Below are positions 22,587 to 33,154 of a stretch of DNA of 64,000 bases, one piece after another. The first letter of the stretch is position 1; each line of letters begins with the position of its first letter. Position numbers and translations under genes: made by a program. This stretch comes from Sciurus carolinensis (lineage: Eukaryota > Chordata > Mammalia > Rodentia > Sciuridae), in assembly GCF_902686445.1 (NCBI RefSeq), contig NC_062221.1:38828575-38892574 (forward strand). The letters are read 5' to 3'. The notes under the pieces are model-generated. The model saw only the letters and a program-made list of their open reading frames with translations, made no database searches and was not told the DNA's origin.

Positions 22587-22617
22587 CCTAACTCTAAACC
22601 TAACCCTAAACCTAATG
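22587..22617 (-). repeat. telomere-like repeats in the L1 3'UTR
   Basis: The plus strand reads CCTAACTCTAAACCTAACCC and then TAAACCTAATG: degenerate CCCTAA/CTAAACC units. On the L1 sense strand they are TTAGGG-like units. The equivalent place in the 7.5-9.06 kb copy (after the G-rich tract, before the end of ORF2) has no such run. Confidence 0.8.
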
Positions 22618-22647
22618 CTAGCCCCTCCCACCCCCCATTATATGTCC

Positions 22648-25600
22648 TCATCCGCTTATCAGCGAGATCATTCGTCCTTTAGTTTTTTGAGATTGGCTTA
22701 TCTCACTTAGCATGATATTCTCCAATTTCGACCATTTGCCTACAAATGCCATAATTTTATCATTCTTCATTGCGGAGTAATATTCCATTGTATAAATATG
22801 CCACAGTTTCTTTATCCATTCATCAACTGAAGGGCATCTAGGTTGGTTCCACAATCTGGCTATGGTGAATTGAGCAGCAATGAACATTGATGTGGCTGTA
22901 TCTCTGTAGTATGCTGATTTTAAGTCCTTTGGGTATAGGCCAAGGAGTGGGATAGCTGGGTCAAATGGTGTTTCCATTCCAAGCTTTCTGAGGAATCTCC
23001 ACACTGCTTTCCAGAGTGGTTGCACTAATTTGCAACCCCACCAGCAATGTATGAGTGTTCCTTTTTCCCCACATCCTCGCCAACACCTATTGTTGCTTGT
23101 ATTCTTGATAATCGCCATTCTAATTGGGGTGAGATGAAATCTTAGGGTAGTTTTGATTTGCATTTCCCTTATTACTAGGGATGTTGAACATTTTTTCATA
23201 TATCTGGTGATTACTTGTACATCTTCTTCTGTGAAGTGTCTGTTCATTTCCTTAGCCCATTTGTTGATTGGATTATTTGTATTCTTCGTGTAGAGTTTTT
23301 TGAGTTCTTTATAGATTCTGGAAATTAGCGCTCTATCTGAGGTATGGTTGGCAAAGATATTCTCCCACTCTGTAGGCTCTCTCTTCACATTTCTGATAGT
23401 TTCCTTTGCTGAGAGAAAGCTTTTTAGTTTGAATCTATCCCAGTTGTTGATTCTTGCTTTTATTTCTTGTGCTATGGGAGTCCTGTTAAGGAAATCTGAT
23501 CCTGAGCCAACAAGTTGAAGATTTGGACCTACTTTTTCTTCTATAAGATGCAGGGTCTCTGGTCTGATTCCGAGGTCCTTGATCCATTTTGAGTTGAGTT
23601 TTGTGTAGGGTGAGAGATAGGGGTTTAGTTTCATTCTATTGCATATAGTTTTCCAGTTTTCCCAGCACCATTTGTTGAAGAGGCTATCTTTTCTCCATTG
23701 CATATTGTTGGAACCTTTGTCTAGTATGAGAAAATTGTATTTATTTGGGTTTGTGTCCATGTCCTCTATTCTGTACCATTGATCTACCTGTCTATTTTGG
23801 TACCAATACCATGCCGTTTTTGTTACTATTGCTTTGTAGTAGAGTTGAAGATCTGGTATTGCAATACCCCCTGCTTCGCTCTTGCTACTGAGGATTGCTT
23901 TAGCTATTCTAGGTTTTTATTCTTCCAGATGAATTTCATAATTGCTTGCTCTATTTCTGCGAGGTACATCATTGGGATTTTAATTGGAATTGCATTGAAT
24001 CTGTATAGAACTTTAGGTAGTATAGCCATTTTGACGATATTAATTCTGCCTATCCAGGAACATGGGAGATCTTTCCATCTTCTAAGGTTTTCTTTAATAT
24101 CTTTCTTTAGTGTTCTGTAGTTCTCATTGTAAAGGTCTTTCACATCTTTTGTGAGATTGATTCCAAAGTATTTTATTTTTTCGATGCTATTGTGAATGGA
24201 GTAGTTTTCCTAACTTCCTTTTCTGAAGATTAATCACTTATGTATAAAAATGCATTGGATTTATGAGCATTGATCTTGTAACCTGCTACTTTACTGAATT
24301 CACTTATGAGTTCTAAAAGTTTTCTGGTGGAATTTCCAGGTTCCTCTAAATATATAATCATGTCATCAGCGAACAGGGATAGTTTGAGTTCTTCTTTTCC
24401 TATTCGTATCCCTTTAATTTCTTTGGTTTGTCTAATTGCTCTGGCTAGAGTCTCAAGGACGATGTTGAATAGAAGCGGTGAAAGAGGGCATCCCTGCCTT
24501 GTTCCAGTTTTTAGGGGGAACGCTTTCAGTTTTTCACCATTTAGAATGATATTAGCCATGGGCTTAGCGTAGATGGCCTTTATAATGTTTAGGAATGTTC
24601 CCACTACCCCAATTTTTTCTAGTGTTTTGAGCATGAAGGGATGCTGTATTTTATCAAATGCTTTTTCTGCATCTATTGAAATAATCATGTGATTCTTAAC
24701 TTTAAGTCTGTTGATATGGTGAATGACATTTATTGATTTCCGAATGTTGAACCAACCTTGCATCCCTGGGATAAAACCCACTTGATCGTGGTGCACTATC
24801 TTTTTAATATATATTTGTATGCGATTTGCTAAAATTTTGTTGAGAATTTTTGCATCGATGTTCATTAAGGATATTGGTCTGAAATTTTCTTTCCTTGATG
24901 TGTCTCTGTCTGGTTTAGGTATCAGGGTGATATTGGCTTCATAGAACGAGTTTGGTAGGGTTCCCTCCTCTTCTATCTCATGGAATAGTTTGAGGAGTAT
25001 TGGAATGAGCTCTTCTTTAAAGGTTTTATAGAACTCGGCTGAGAACCCATCTGGTCCTGGACTTTTCTTTGTTGGTAGGCTTTTGATGACCTCTTCTATT
25101 TCATTGCTTGAAATTGGTTTATTTAAGTTGTGTATGTCCTCCTCGTTCAGTTTAGGTAGTTCATATGTCTCTAGAAATTTGTTGATGTCTTCGAGGTTTT
25201 CTGTTTTGTTGGAGTATAGATTTTCAAAATAGCTTCTAATTATGTTTTGTATTTCACTCGTGTCTGTTGTGATGTTTCCTTGTTCATTCCGAATTTTAGT
25301 AATTTGAGTTTTCTCCCTCTTTCTCTTTGTTAGTGTGGCTAAGGGTTTATCAATTTTATTTATTTTTTCAAAGAACCAACTATTTATTTTATTAATTTTT
25401 CCGATTGTTTCTTTTGTTTCGATTTCGTTGATTTCGGCTCTGATTTTAACTATTTCCTGTCTTCTACTACTTTTGGTATTGGTCTGCTCTTCTTTTTCTA
25501 GTGCTTTGAGCTGTAGTGTTAACTCGTTTATTTGTTGATTTCTACTTCTTTTTTTGAATGCACCCCATGAAATAAATCTTCCTCTAAGTACTGCTTTCAT

Positions 25601-26493
25601 AGTGTCCCAGAGATTTTGATATGATGTGTCTTTGTTCTCGTTTACTTCTAAGAATTTTTTTATTTCCCTCCTGATGTCTTCTGTTATCCATTCATCATAT
25701 AATAGTGTATTATTTAGTCTCCAGGTATTGGAGAAGTTTCTGTTTTTATTCTGTCATTTATTTCTAATTTCAATCCATTATGATCTGATAGAGTACAAGG
25801 TAGTATCTCTATCTTCTTGTATTTACTAACAGTAGCTTTGTGGCATAAAATATGGTCTATTTTAGAGAAGGATCCATGTGCTGCTGAGAAGAAAGTGTAT
25901 TCATTCTTTGTTGGATGGTATATTCTATATATGTCCGTTAAGTCTAAATTGCTGATTGTGTTGTTGAGATCTATAGTTTCTTTATTCAATTTTTGTTTGG
26001 ACGATCTATCCAGTGGTGAGAGAGGTGTGTTAAAATCGCCTAGTATTATTGTGTTGTGGTCTATTTGATTTCTGGAATTGAGAAGGATTTGTTTGACGTA
26101 CGTGGATGAGCCAATGTTCGGGGCATAGATATTTATGATTGTTATGTCTTGCTGATTTATGCTTCCCTTAAGCAGCATGTAATGTCCTTCTTTATCCCTT
26201 CTGACTAGTTTTGGTTTGAAGTCCACATTATCTGAGATGAGGATGGATACTCCAGCTTTTTTGCTGTGTCCGTGTGCATGGTATGTTTTTCCCCATCCTT
26301 TCACCTTTAGTCTATGGGTGTCTCTTTCTATGAGATGTGTCTCTTGCAGGCAGCATATTGTTGGATTTTTCTTTTTAATCCAATCTGCCAGTCTGTGTCT
26401 TTTGATTGATGAATTCAGGCCATTAACATTCAGGGTTATTATTGTGATATGATTTGTATTCCCAGTCAATTGACTCATATTTGTTTTTGACAT
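22648..26493 (-). pseudogene. L1 ORF2 (endonuclease-reverse transcriptase), broken
   Basis: ORF2 encodes the L1 replicase: an N-terminal AP-like endonuclease and a reverse transcriptase that work on the element's own RNA at the chromosome. Visible motifs are LNVNGLNS at the start, catalytic QETHL, GDFN and SDHNG of the endonuclease (26493 to about 25770), the RT palm FADDMIIYL (about 24370), and the C-terminal cysteine-containing block [11 protein letters not shown] (about 23045). Reading is broken by a 1-nt loss near 25755, a nonsense codon near 24231, a 1-nt loss near 24178 and another near 23918. The longest uninterrupted piece is 456 codons (24230-25600). The breaks make a functional protein unlikely. 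Confidence 0.93.
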
Positions 26494-26524
26494 GATTTGG
26501 TTTCTCCTTTATTTGGCTATTCCT

Positions 26525-27571
26525 TTAGGCTAGCGCCTCCTGTTGCTGATTTGCATCGTTGTTTTTCATCTCTTCCTCATGGAATATTTTGCTGAGAATG
26601 TTCTGTAATGCTGGCTTTCTTTTTGTAAATTCCTTTAGCTTTTGTTTATCATGGAAGGATCTTATTTCATCGTCAAATTTGAAGGTAAGTTTTGCTGGGT
26701 ATAAGATTCTTGGTTGGCATCCATTTTCTTTCAGGGCTTGGTATATGTTGTTCCAGGCCCTTCTAGCTTTTAGGGTCTGGATTGAAAAATCTGCTGATAT
26801 TCTTATTGGTTTCCCTCTGAATGTAATTTGATTCTTTTCTCTCGCGGCCTTTAAAATTCTGTCTTTATTTTGTATGTTAGGTATTTTCATAATAATGTGC
26901 CTTGGTGTGGGTCTGTTGTAATTTTGTATGTTTGGAGTTCTATAAGCCTCTTGTACTTGGTTTTCCATTTCGTTCTTCAGATTTGGGAAATTTTCTGTTA
27001 TTATTTCATTGAATAGATTGTTCATTCCTTTGGTTTGTTTCTCTAAGCCTTCCTCAATCCCAATAATTCTCAAATTTGGCCTTTTCATGATATCCCATAG
27101 TTCTTGGAGATTCTGTTCATGATTTCTTACCATCTTCTCTGTTTGTTCCACTTTGTTTTCAAGGTTAAATATTTTGTCTTCAATGTCTGAGGTTCTGTCT
27201 TCCAGGTGTTCTATCCTATTGGTTATGCTTTCTATGGAGTTTTTAACTTGGTTTATTGTTTCCTTCATTTCAAGGATTTCAGTTTGGTTTTTTTTCAGTA
27301 TCTCTAACTCTTTATTGAAATGATCTCTTGCTTCCCGTATTTGGTCTTTTAACTGTTGATTGGTGCGATCATTTAATGCCTGCATTTGCTCTTTCATCTC
27401 CTCCTTCAATGCCTGCATTTGCTCTTTCATCTCCTCATTAGCTTCCCTGATCGTTTTAATTACGTACATTCTGAACTCCCTTTCTGACATTTCTTCTGCT
27501 GTGCTGTCATTGGGTTTTATTGATGTAGTATCTAGGTTTGTTTGGGACATTTTCTTCCCTTGTTTTCTCAT
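26525..27571 (-). CDS. L1 ORF1 protein, intact 348-codon frame
   Basis: ORF1p is the L1 RNA-binding chaperone that trimerises through a coiled coil and coats the L1 RNA. The frame is uninterrupted for 348 codons, close to the usual mammalian length (about 340-370). From the N-terminus: a charged head, a long heptad-like coiled coil (about residues 40-155, rich in E, K, I and L), a region matching the RRM (the NLRIIGIEEGLEKQ block, about 165-180), and the C-terminal domain with RILKAAREKNQITF and ARRAWNNIY. A 33-nt tandem duplication repeats EEMKEQMQALK in the coiled coil. The stop lies 31 bp upstream of ORF2. It is open, but expression is not shown. Confidence 0.93.
   Translation of the reverse strand: MRKQGKKMSQTNLDTTSIKPNDSTAEEMSEREFRMYVIKTIREANEEMKEQMQALKEEMKEQMQALNDRTNQQLKDQIREARDHFNKELEILKKNQTEILEMKETINQVKNSIESITNRIEHLEDRTSDIEDKIFNLENKVEQTEKMVRNHEQNLQELWDIMKRPNLRIIGIEEGLEKQTKGMNNLFNEIITENFPNLKNEMENQVQEAYRTPNIQNYNRPTPRHIIMKIPNIQNKDRILKAAREKNQITFRGKPIRISADFSIQTLKARRAWNNIYQALKENGCQPRILYPAKLTFKFDDEIRSFHDKQKLKEFTKRKPALQNILSKIFHEEEMKNNDANQQQEALA
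27376..27441 (-). repeat. 33-bp tandem duplication in L1 ORF1
   Basis: The unit AATGCCTGCATTTGCTCTTT plus 13 more bases occurs twice in a row, so the coiled coil gains 11 residues in frame. Length change in the ORF1 coiled coil is known to happen in L1 evolution. Here both copies are nearly identical, so the event is recent or is being homogenised. Confidence 0.85.
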
Positions 27572-28508
27572 AATGGTCAGTTGTCAGTGGGACCCTGAGA
27601 TATTGCAGTTTTCCACTATTGGCTTATAGTGTCCCAGTAGATTTCCAGTGTATCACCTCCCAGCCTTCAGTAGCCTGATGTCTTGGAGGAATCTGATAAA
27701 GCAGCTCATTCGAAGAATACTGCCCCTAGCCCCCTACTGGTTCCACGTTTTGGAACTGGCTCTGTGCGGAAATGCTCTCACTGTGGGCCTGCACCGTGCA
27801 GCTGGCCGTGTGGGAAGAGCCCACTGCCGGAGTGTGGAAGACTACCTTGGGAAGACTCAAGCTGCCCTGCCCGGCTCTGCTAAGCCACCTCTATCTGGGC
27901 CTGCCACCCGGGCTGAGCTTTACCCAGTGGGCAGACTCACCCGTGGCTCCACTTCAGTCCGAGTCTCTCAATGCCTCCCCTTCTTAACTCCTGGGTTGTG
28001 GAGCGACCGGAGGTGCAGTCTCCCTCTAGGCCGCCATCTTGGATCGCCCCGTGAAGAGAGCCCGCAGCTGGAGAGGGCAGAGCCGCCTGAAGAGGTCTCC
28101 GGCTGCCCTGCCCTTATCCCTGAGGCTGACTGCAGATCGAGGCTCTCCGCTGGTTCTTTGCAGGAGTACACTGCACTGCAGGGGCTCCGGGACTCGGAGC
28201 GTGCTCTGTTCAGACAGGCTCTCACTAGCGGGCCAGTTCCGTTCCGAGAACCTGGAGAAGCTGGCTGTGTGGGCGGGGCCCACCGCCGGAGTGCGCAGGA
28301 CTGCCTGTGGATGACTCTAGCTGCCCTGCCCGGCTCCGATAAGCCACCTCTATCTGGGCCTGCCACCCGGGCCGAGCTTTACCCAGTGGGCAGACTCACC
28401 CGTGGCTCCACTTCAGTCCGAGTCTCTCAATGCCTCCCCTTCTTAACTCCTGGGTTGTGGAGCGACCGGAGGTGCAGTCTCCCTCTAGGCCGCCATCTTG
28501 GATCGCCT
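27572..28508 (-). promoter_or_regulatory. L1 5'UTR/promoter with partial tandem units
   Basis: GC-rich internal promoter region. Two segments of about 250 bp, 27797-28049 and 28256-28508, are direct repeats spaced exactly 459 bp apart and nearly identical over their last 180 bp. Each begins (in L1 sense) with AAGATGGCGG, a YY1-type site (plus-strand 28031-28040 and 28490-28499), which in human L1 positions transcription starts. The other part of each unit is diverged. A 309-codon frame runs antisense across it. Confidence 0.85.
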
Positions 28509-28524
28509 CACATTTTTTTTTTAA

Positions 28525-30183
28525 CCAAAACTATTCTCAGCTCATATTTTGGGTCTCTAGAGAATTGCTGTTGTTAACATCCCATTTTATATCTGAAAGC
28601 AAGAAAATCTTTCTTCATGCACACATGATGTTAACATTACTGCAACACGTGAGTTATGTTAGTATGATGTGCTCTGTAGCCCTCAGTGGGTTTCAGAGAC
28701 ATCAGTCCAACAGCCTGTTCCTTCTCCTGAATGGACTCCAGAGCTGTCACTCTCACACACCCAGAACCTGGTCCCCAAGTTAATGACAGCAAAGTTAAGG
28801 GCAAACAAGGAAAATAAATAAAACATAGTCAATTTTTATAAAGAGTTTGTTTAACAATCATTCTTCATTTTAGGGTACTTTTTCCTATTAGATTACTTGG
28901 TATACCTTTTCATGATGAAGAAAGTATGCAGTAGTTCTCCTATTTTTTTTTACCTTATTTGGAAGAAAAGAAATTGATAATCTGGGTTAGCAATTAATAC
29001 ATTTTTTTAAATTTGCATATTTATAAAATACTCATTGAAAAACACTGCTATTCTACAATCCAAAATTATAATAAGCAAATTGTTAAATTTTTTAAAAAGT
29101 CAGTTTTGCATACACATAATATATATATATATATACATATTGTATAAATAATTTTGATAGAAGACTCCATATGAAGCATGGATATTAACATAAATCTAAA
29201 ATAACAGAAACCTAATGCATCCCATACTTAATTTTACTACTTGATAACAATTTCTTCCAGTTTGTATTTCTAGCTCTCTTAGCCTACTTTTTTTTTTTTT
29301 TTTTTTTTTAAATTGGTACTGCTGCAGTCCTTGGAGAAAAGATTTTTGTTCTTGCCTAATTAGGAAAGTCAGTCTCTCCAAACACTTCCGGTTCACTGGT
29401 TTTCCTCTGCCACTGAGCACTTAACATATGCCCTGGGCCAGATCCTCAGAACTCTGATAGACTGAGCACATCACTGTTTACACCACAGGAGAAAAAGAAG
29501 AGCAAAACCCAGCTTCCTTTCATGACTATTATCACCCCCAAAGAATGGAAAATGAGGCATCCATCTATACCTCAAACATTCCATGAGATTTTTCTCACTT
29601 TTGGCCTTGTTTTCTGACCTATTTTTCATACTTGTATCAACCGTTCTTTTTCTGAAGCTTCCAGGTCAGATTTTGGGGTAACTAAAATGAATTTGTGCTG
29701 ACATAAGCCTCTTGAAATGTTTTCCATAAGCAACACATCTGTGGATGCACAAACACTTCCCAGTCATTATCCTGTGAAGTGTTCTTCAGCTTAATGGCCA
29801 CCTGTCAGCTAGCTGTGAGCTATTTTCATCTTTTATATCAGCAGGATGACTTTGGACACTTAAACTTTCAGTCACTCATTTAATCAATACTTCATGCTGA
29901 TGATAGAGCAGTCACTGTGTTCAGCATGAGAGATAAAATGTGGTAAAGAATATAGACAGGGAACCTACTGTAGCTGTCAGTTACTAACAGTAGGTAATGA
30001 CCAACGTGGGGAAAGAAGAAAGAAAGACTGCTTAGCTAGTCAGTTGTTTATAGAAGTCATTACTTGAACTTGTAGGTGAGATTAGCCCCCTTACTCTGCA
30101 ATAATCTCTTAAATCATCACCCAATATAACCATGTCATAATAGAGATAACAACTGTAATTAATGAGGGACAGAATTTGATGCT
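28525..30183. other. no gene recognised
   Basis: AT-rich DNA with a short (TA)n run at 29119-29136 and a poly(T) at 29287-29311. Around 29880-29960 some text resembles an old LINE fossil (ATTTAATCAATACTTCATGC). Nothing firm can be called. Confidence 0.35.
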
Positions 30184-30597
30184 TATGTCATTTTAGTTGC
30201 TGTGACCAAAATACTTGACAAGAACAACTTAAAGGAAGAAAAGTTTATTTTGGCTCATGGGTTTCACAGGTTTAGTCCATGGTGGGCCCAAGGTGAGGCA
30301 GAACATCATGGCAGAAGGACATGGTGGAAGAGCGCTCCTCCATTCATGGTGATCAGAAAGCATAGAGAGAAAGGGGAAGGGACCACAGGGAAGGTGAACC
30401 CTTTCAGGGCACACTGCCAGTGACCTACCTCCTCTAGCCATGCCCACCTGCCCACAGATACTACCAAGTTAGTCCATTCAAACTAGGATGGACTGATTTG
30501 TTTATAGCTCTCATAATCTAATCATTTTATCTCTGAATACTCCTATATTAACCCAGGAGCTTTTAGGGGACACCTCATATCCAAACTATGGCAATTC
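30184..30597 (-). mobile_element. solo MaLR-like LTR
   Basis: Antisense member of the same LTR family as 18690-19112. Plus-strand landmarks: GTTGCTGTGACCAAAATACT, AAAGTTTATTTTGGCTCATG, AAGGTGAGGCAGAACATCAT, and GGGGACACCTCATATCCAAA. There is no internal region. Small open frames on both strands here are shadows. Confidence 0.75.
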
Positions 30598-31047
30598 CTG
30601 ATCTCTGCATGGATCCATGAAAGTAAAAGTTGTTTTTGTATGTTCCCTACTCTGTTTTCAGAACCCAAAACAATCTCTGACATATCATAATCATATAGTA
30701 AATACACATTGGGTTAAATCCTAGCTCCAGGAGCAAGAATATTCAGTTTCTTCTAAAGTGTATTCACTTACTCTGCCCTGTCAGGGTAAGAATAACCTTA
30801 CTATTTTGATGGTTTCCAACAGACTGGTACTTGGAATTGGGTGAAAGCAAGGAATTGAGTGTTTCAGAGTGTCTCGTATCCCCTAAACACATCCCCAATT
30901 CCTGTCTGGCTTACCTGGTTGGCTTACCTAGATTTGCCACTGTTTCATAAAATTACCTCATTTAAAATAAAGCAACAGGTAATGATCACACTCAGGGGCT
31001 TTTCAAAATGTAAGTGAAGCATCCCTCAAACAACAATAACAACAACA
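30598..31047. other. no feature recognised
   Basis: Unique-looking sequence ending in a (CAA)n run of about eight units at 31031-31053, immediately before the SINE. Confidence 0.4.
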
Positions 31048-31226
31048 ACAACACCTGGAGGTGTAACTCTGTGGCAGAGCACTTCTTGCCTAGCATGTTG
31101 AGACCCTGGGCTCAATTCCCAATCCTGCTGAGGCAGGAGGATCTCTGGAGTCCCTGAGAGTGGAGACCAGCTTCCACCTCATAGCAAAACCCTGTCTCAA
31201 AAAGAAAAACACAAAACAAGACCAAA
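31048..31226 (+). repeat. SINE with ID part before B1-like part
   Basis: The ID-like part comes first (GGAGGTGTAACTCTGTGGCA, CCCTGGGCTCAATTCCCAAT). It is followed directly by the right part of a B1-like unit (GCTGAGGCAGGAGGATCTC, AGCAAAACCCTGTCTCAAAA) and an A-rich tail. The order is opposite to the B1-ID composites elsewhere in this window, and the left part of B1 is missing. Confidence 0.7.
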
Positions 31227-31419
31227 AAAAGCCCTTATGTGGATGCCTGTGTATAAAACAGATCGAAGCAGTAGTCCATTTATTTAAGCTCAATTTAAAT
31301 TTCAAACTTGCAATACTCATAAAAACCGTCAGTGAGAAAAGGTTATTTCCATGAGCACAAATATTGGAGATTAAAACATGCATGGCTTTCTCTGTTCTAT
31401 GATGCCTCTGCCTTTATTT

Positions 31420-31620
31420 TACTGTTCTTCTTTTCCTTCTGCTTTTGCTTCCATCCCTCCTCCTCCTCTTCCCCTACGTTTTCTTTATCCTTTTTCTTAT
31501 CTTCCTCCTTGTTTTCCTGTCTTCCTCCTCTTCCACCTTTTTGAACTTCTTGCCCTTCTCTTTCTCCTTTATTCTTCCTCCTCCTCCTTTCTCTCTTTCT
31601 ATATATCTATATCTATACAC
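31420..31620. repeat. CT-rich low-complexity tract
   Basis: Pyrimidine-rich (CTT/CCT mixtures) for about 200 bp. It produces three overlapping Ser/Leu/Phe/Pro-rich open frames on the plus strand that have no other support. Confidence 0.85.
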
Positions 31621-31627
31621 ACAAATG

Positions 31628-32593
31628 TATAATTGACAAATAATATTTCACACACTTAAAATATCTGATGTTTTGACATATGTATATACTGTGAAACCTT
31701 TACCACTATCAAGGTAATACACATATCCAACACCCACAGTTTTTCTAGTGCACCTTTGTAATCCCATTTTCTTCCCTTTTAATATTTCCCCCATGTCCAA
31801 GCAAACACTAATTTGCTTTCTGTCACTTTAGATTAAATTTCATTTTCATCAAGAGTTCTTGTTAATTGCTGAATAACATTTCACTGTATGGATATGCCAC
31901 AATTTCAATCCATTTACTTTTCCATTGATATTTGTTTCCGGTTTTTGATTATTATAAGTAAAACTGAAGGGACATAAATTTATGTCTTTGTATAGACAAA
32001 TAAATAAATAGGTAGGAGTGGAATTAGTGGGTCATACGGTGGCTACATGTGAACTACCAAACTGTTTTCCAAAGTAATTGTAAGATTTTTACATTCTCAC
32101 CTGAAGTAAATGAGAGTTCCAATTTCTCCACATTTTCCCCACCACTTAATGTAGTTTGTCTTTTTAATTTTAGTCATTCTAATAGTATATAGCAATATCA
32201 CCTTGTGGCTTTAATTTGCATTCCTTTAATTACTGAGGATGTCAAGTATCTTTTTCATGCACTTATGAGGACATTCATATTTTTTCTTTGACCAACTCTT
32301 TTGTCCATTTTTTAACTGAGTTGCTTGTTTTCCTATTATTATTAAATTTCAGAGTCCTTTAAATATTCTGATATATCATAGAAATTATTTGCAAATATTT
32401 CCTGTAAGTCTGCAAATGACTTTCTTAAAAGTACTTTTGAAAAGCACAGATTCTTAATTTTTATCAAGTCTAGTTATTATTTTCCTTCATAAGTATTGCT
32501 TTTGGTGTCACATTTAAGAACTTTTTGCAAGTGATACTCTTTTTTGTCCTAGAAATTTTATGCTTTTAAGTTTTACATTTCATGATTCATTTT
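31628..32593 (-). mobile_element. old L1 (L1M-like), part 1
   Basis: Antisense L1 3' end of an old subfamily: TGCTGAATAACATTTCACTG, GTATGGATATGCCACAATTT, GGGTCATACGGTGGCTACAT, and the ORF2 C-terminal antisense blocks in order. Frames are thoroughly decayed. The element resumes after an ID SINE at 32728. Confidence 0.75.
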
Positions 32594-32727
32594 TATTTTA
32601 TTTTATTTTTTAATTTTTAGTTGTAACTTTTTTATTTATTTATTTTTATGTGGTACTGAGGATCAAACCCAGGGCCTCACATGTGCTAGGCAAGCACTCT
32701 ACCACTGAGCTACAACTCCATCCCCAT
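32594..32727 (-). repeat. ID-type SINE inserted in old L1
   Basis: Plus-strand text GGTACTGAGGATCAAACCCA, GGGCCTCACATGTGCTAGGC, then AAGCACTCTACCACTGAGCT. This is the reverse complement of the tRNA-like ID unit, preceded by T-rich sequence (its tail). It lacks the B1 part. Confidence 0.85.
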
Positions 32728-32960
32728 GATTTCATTTTTTAATATGGTGCAAGCTATGGATCAAAGCTTATCTGGTGAGAGCAGAGTATGATGATATTCA
32801 GTTGTTCCAGCAATATCGGCTAAAAAGTTCATCCTTTTGCAATAAGATGTATTGTACCTTTATGGAAAACTAGTTGATCATAAATGTACAGGCCTATGTT
32901 CTCAATTTTCCATTACGATTTGCCATGAAACAATACTAGACAAAAATAGTACAAAGTGTT
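32728..32960 (-). mobile_element. old L1 (L1M-like), part 2
   Basis: Continues the antisense L1 after the ID insertion: ATATGGTGCAAGCTATGGAT, TTCAGTTGTTCCAGCAATAT. The order matches the next block toward the 5' end of ORF2. The right edge is uncertain. Confidence 0.6.
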
Positions 32961-33154
32961 CCTATATGCCTGTCGTCTAGCTTCTCTAATGCCAACATCT
33001 CCCATAACCATAGCACATTGCCCCTGATCAGATCAGGAAACAGACATTCCTACAATATTATTAAATAAACCACAGACTTATAAGAATTTCTAGTTTTCCA
33101 ATAATACTCTTTTTTGTTCCAGGTTCCAGTTTGAGAGCCTACTTTGCACTTGTT

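Larger units (their letters stand above)
22431..28508 (-). mobile_element. near-full-length L1 retrotransposon
   Basis: A 6.08-kb autonomous-type L1 lying antisense to the window. In element order it has: a GC-rich 5'UTR with two partial tandem units (28508 to 27572); ORF1 intact (27571-26525); a 31-bp spacer; ORF2 with all domains but several breaks (26493-22648); a 3'UTR with a G-rich tract and telomere-like text; and a poly(A) (poly(T) on plus, 22431-22455). The flanks share CA-T(10-11)-AA (22415-22430 and 28510-28524), a likely target-site duplication at an A/T-rich endonuclease-type site. A preserved 5' end is uncommon, and the copy looks fairly young. Confidence 0.95.

Noticed and set aside
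22431..28508. exogenous or endogenous retrovirus
   Set aside because: No LTRs, gag, protease or env. Domain order and poly(A) tail are those of a non-LTR L1.
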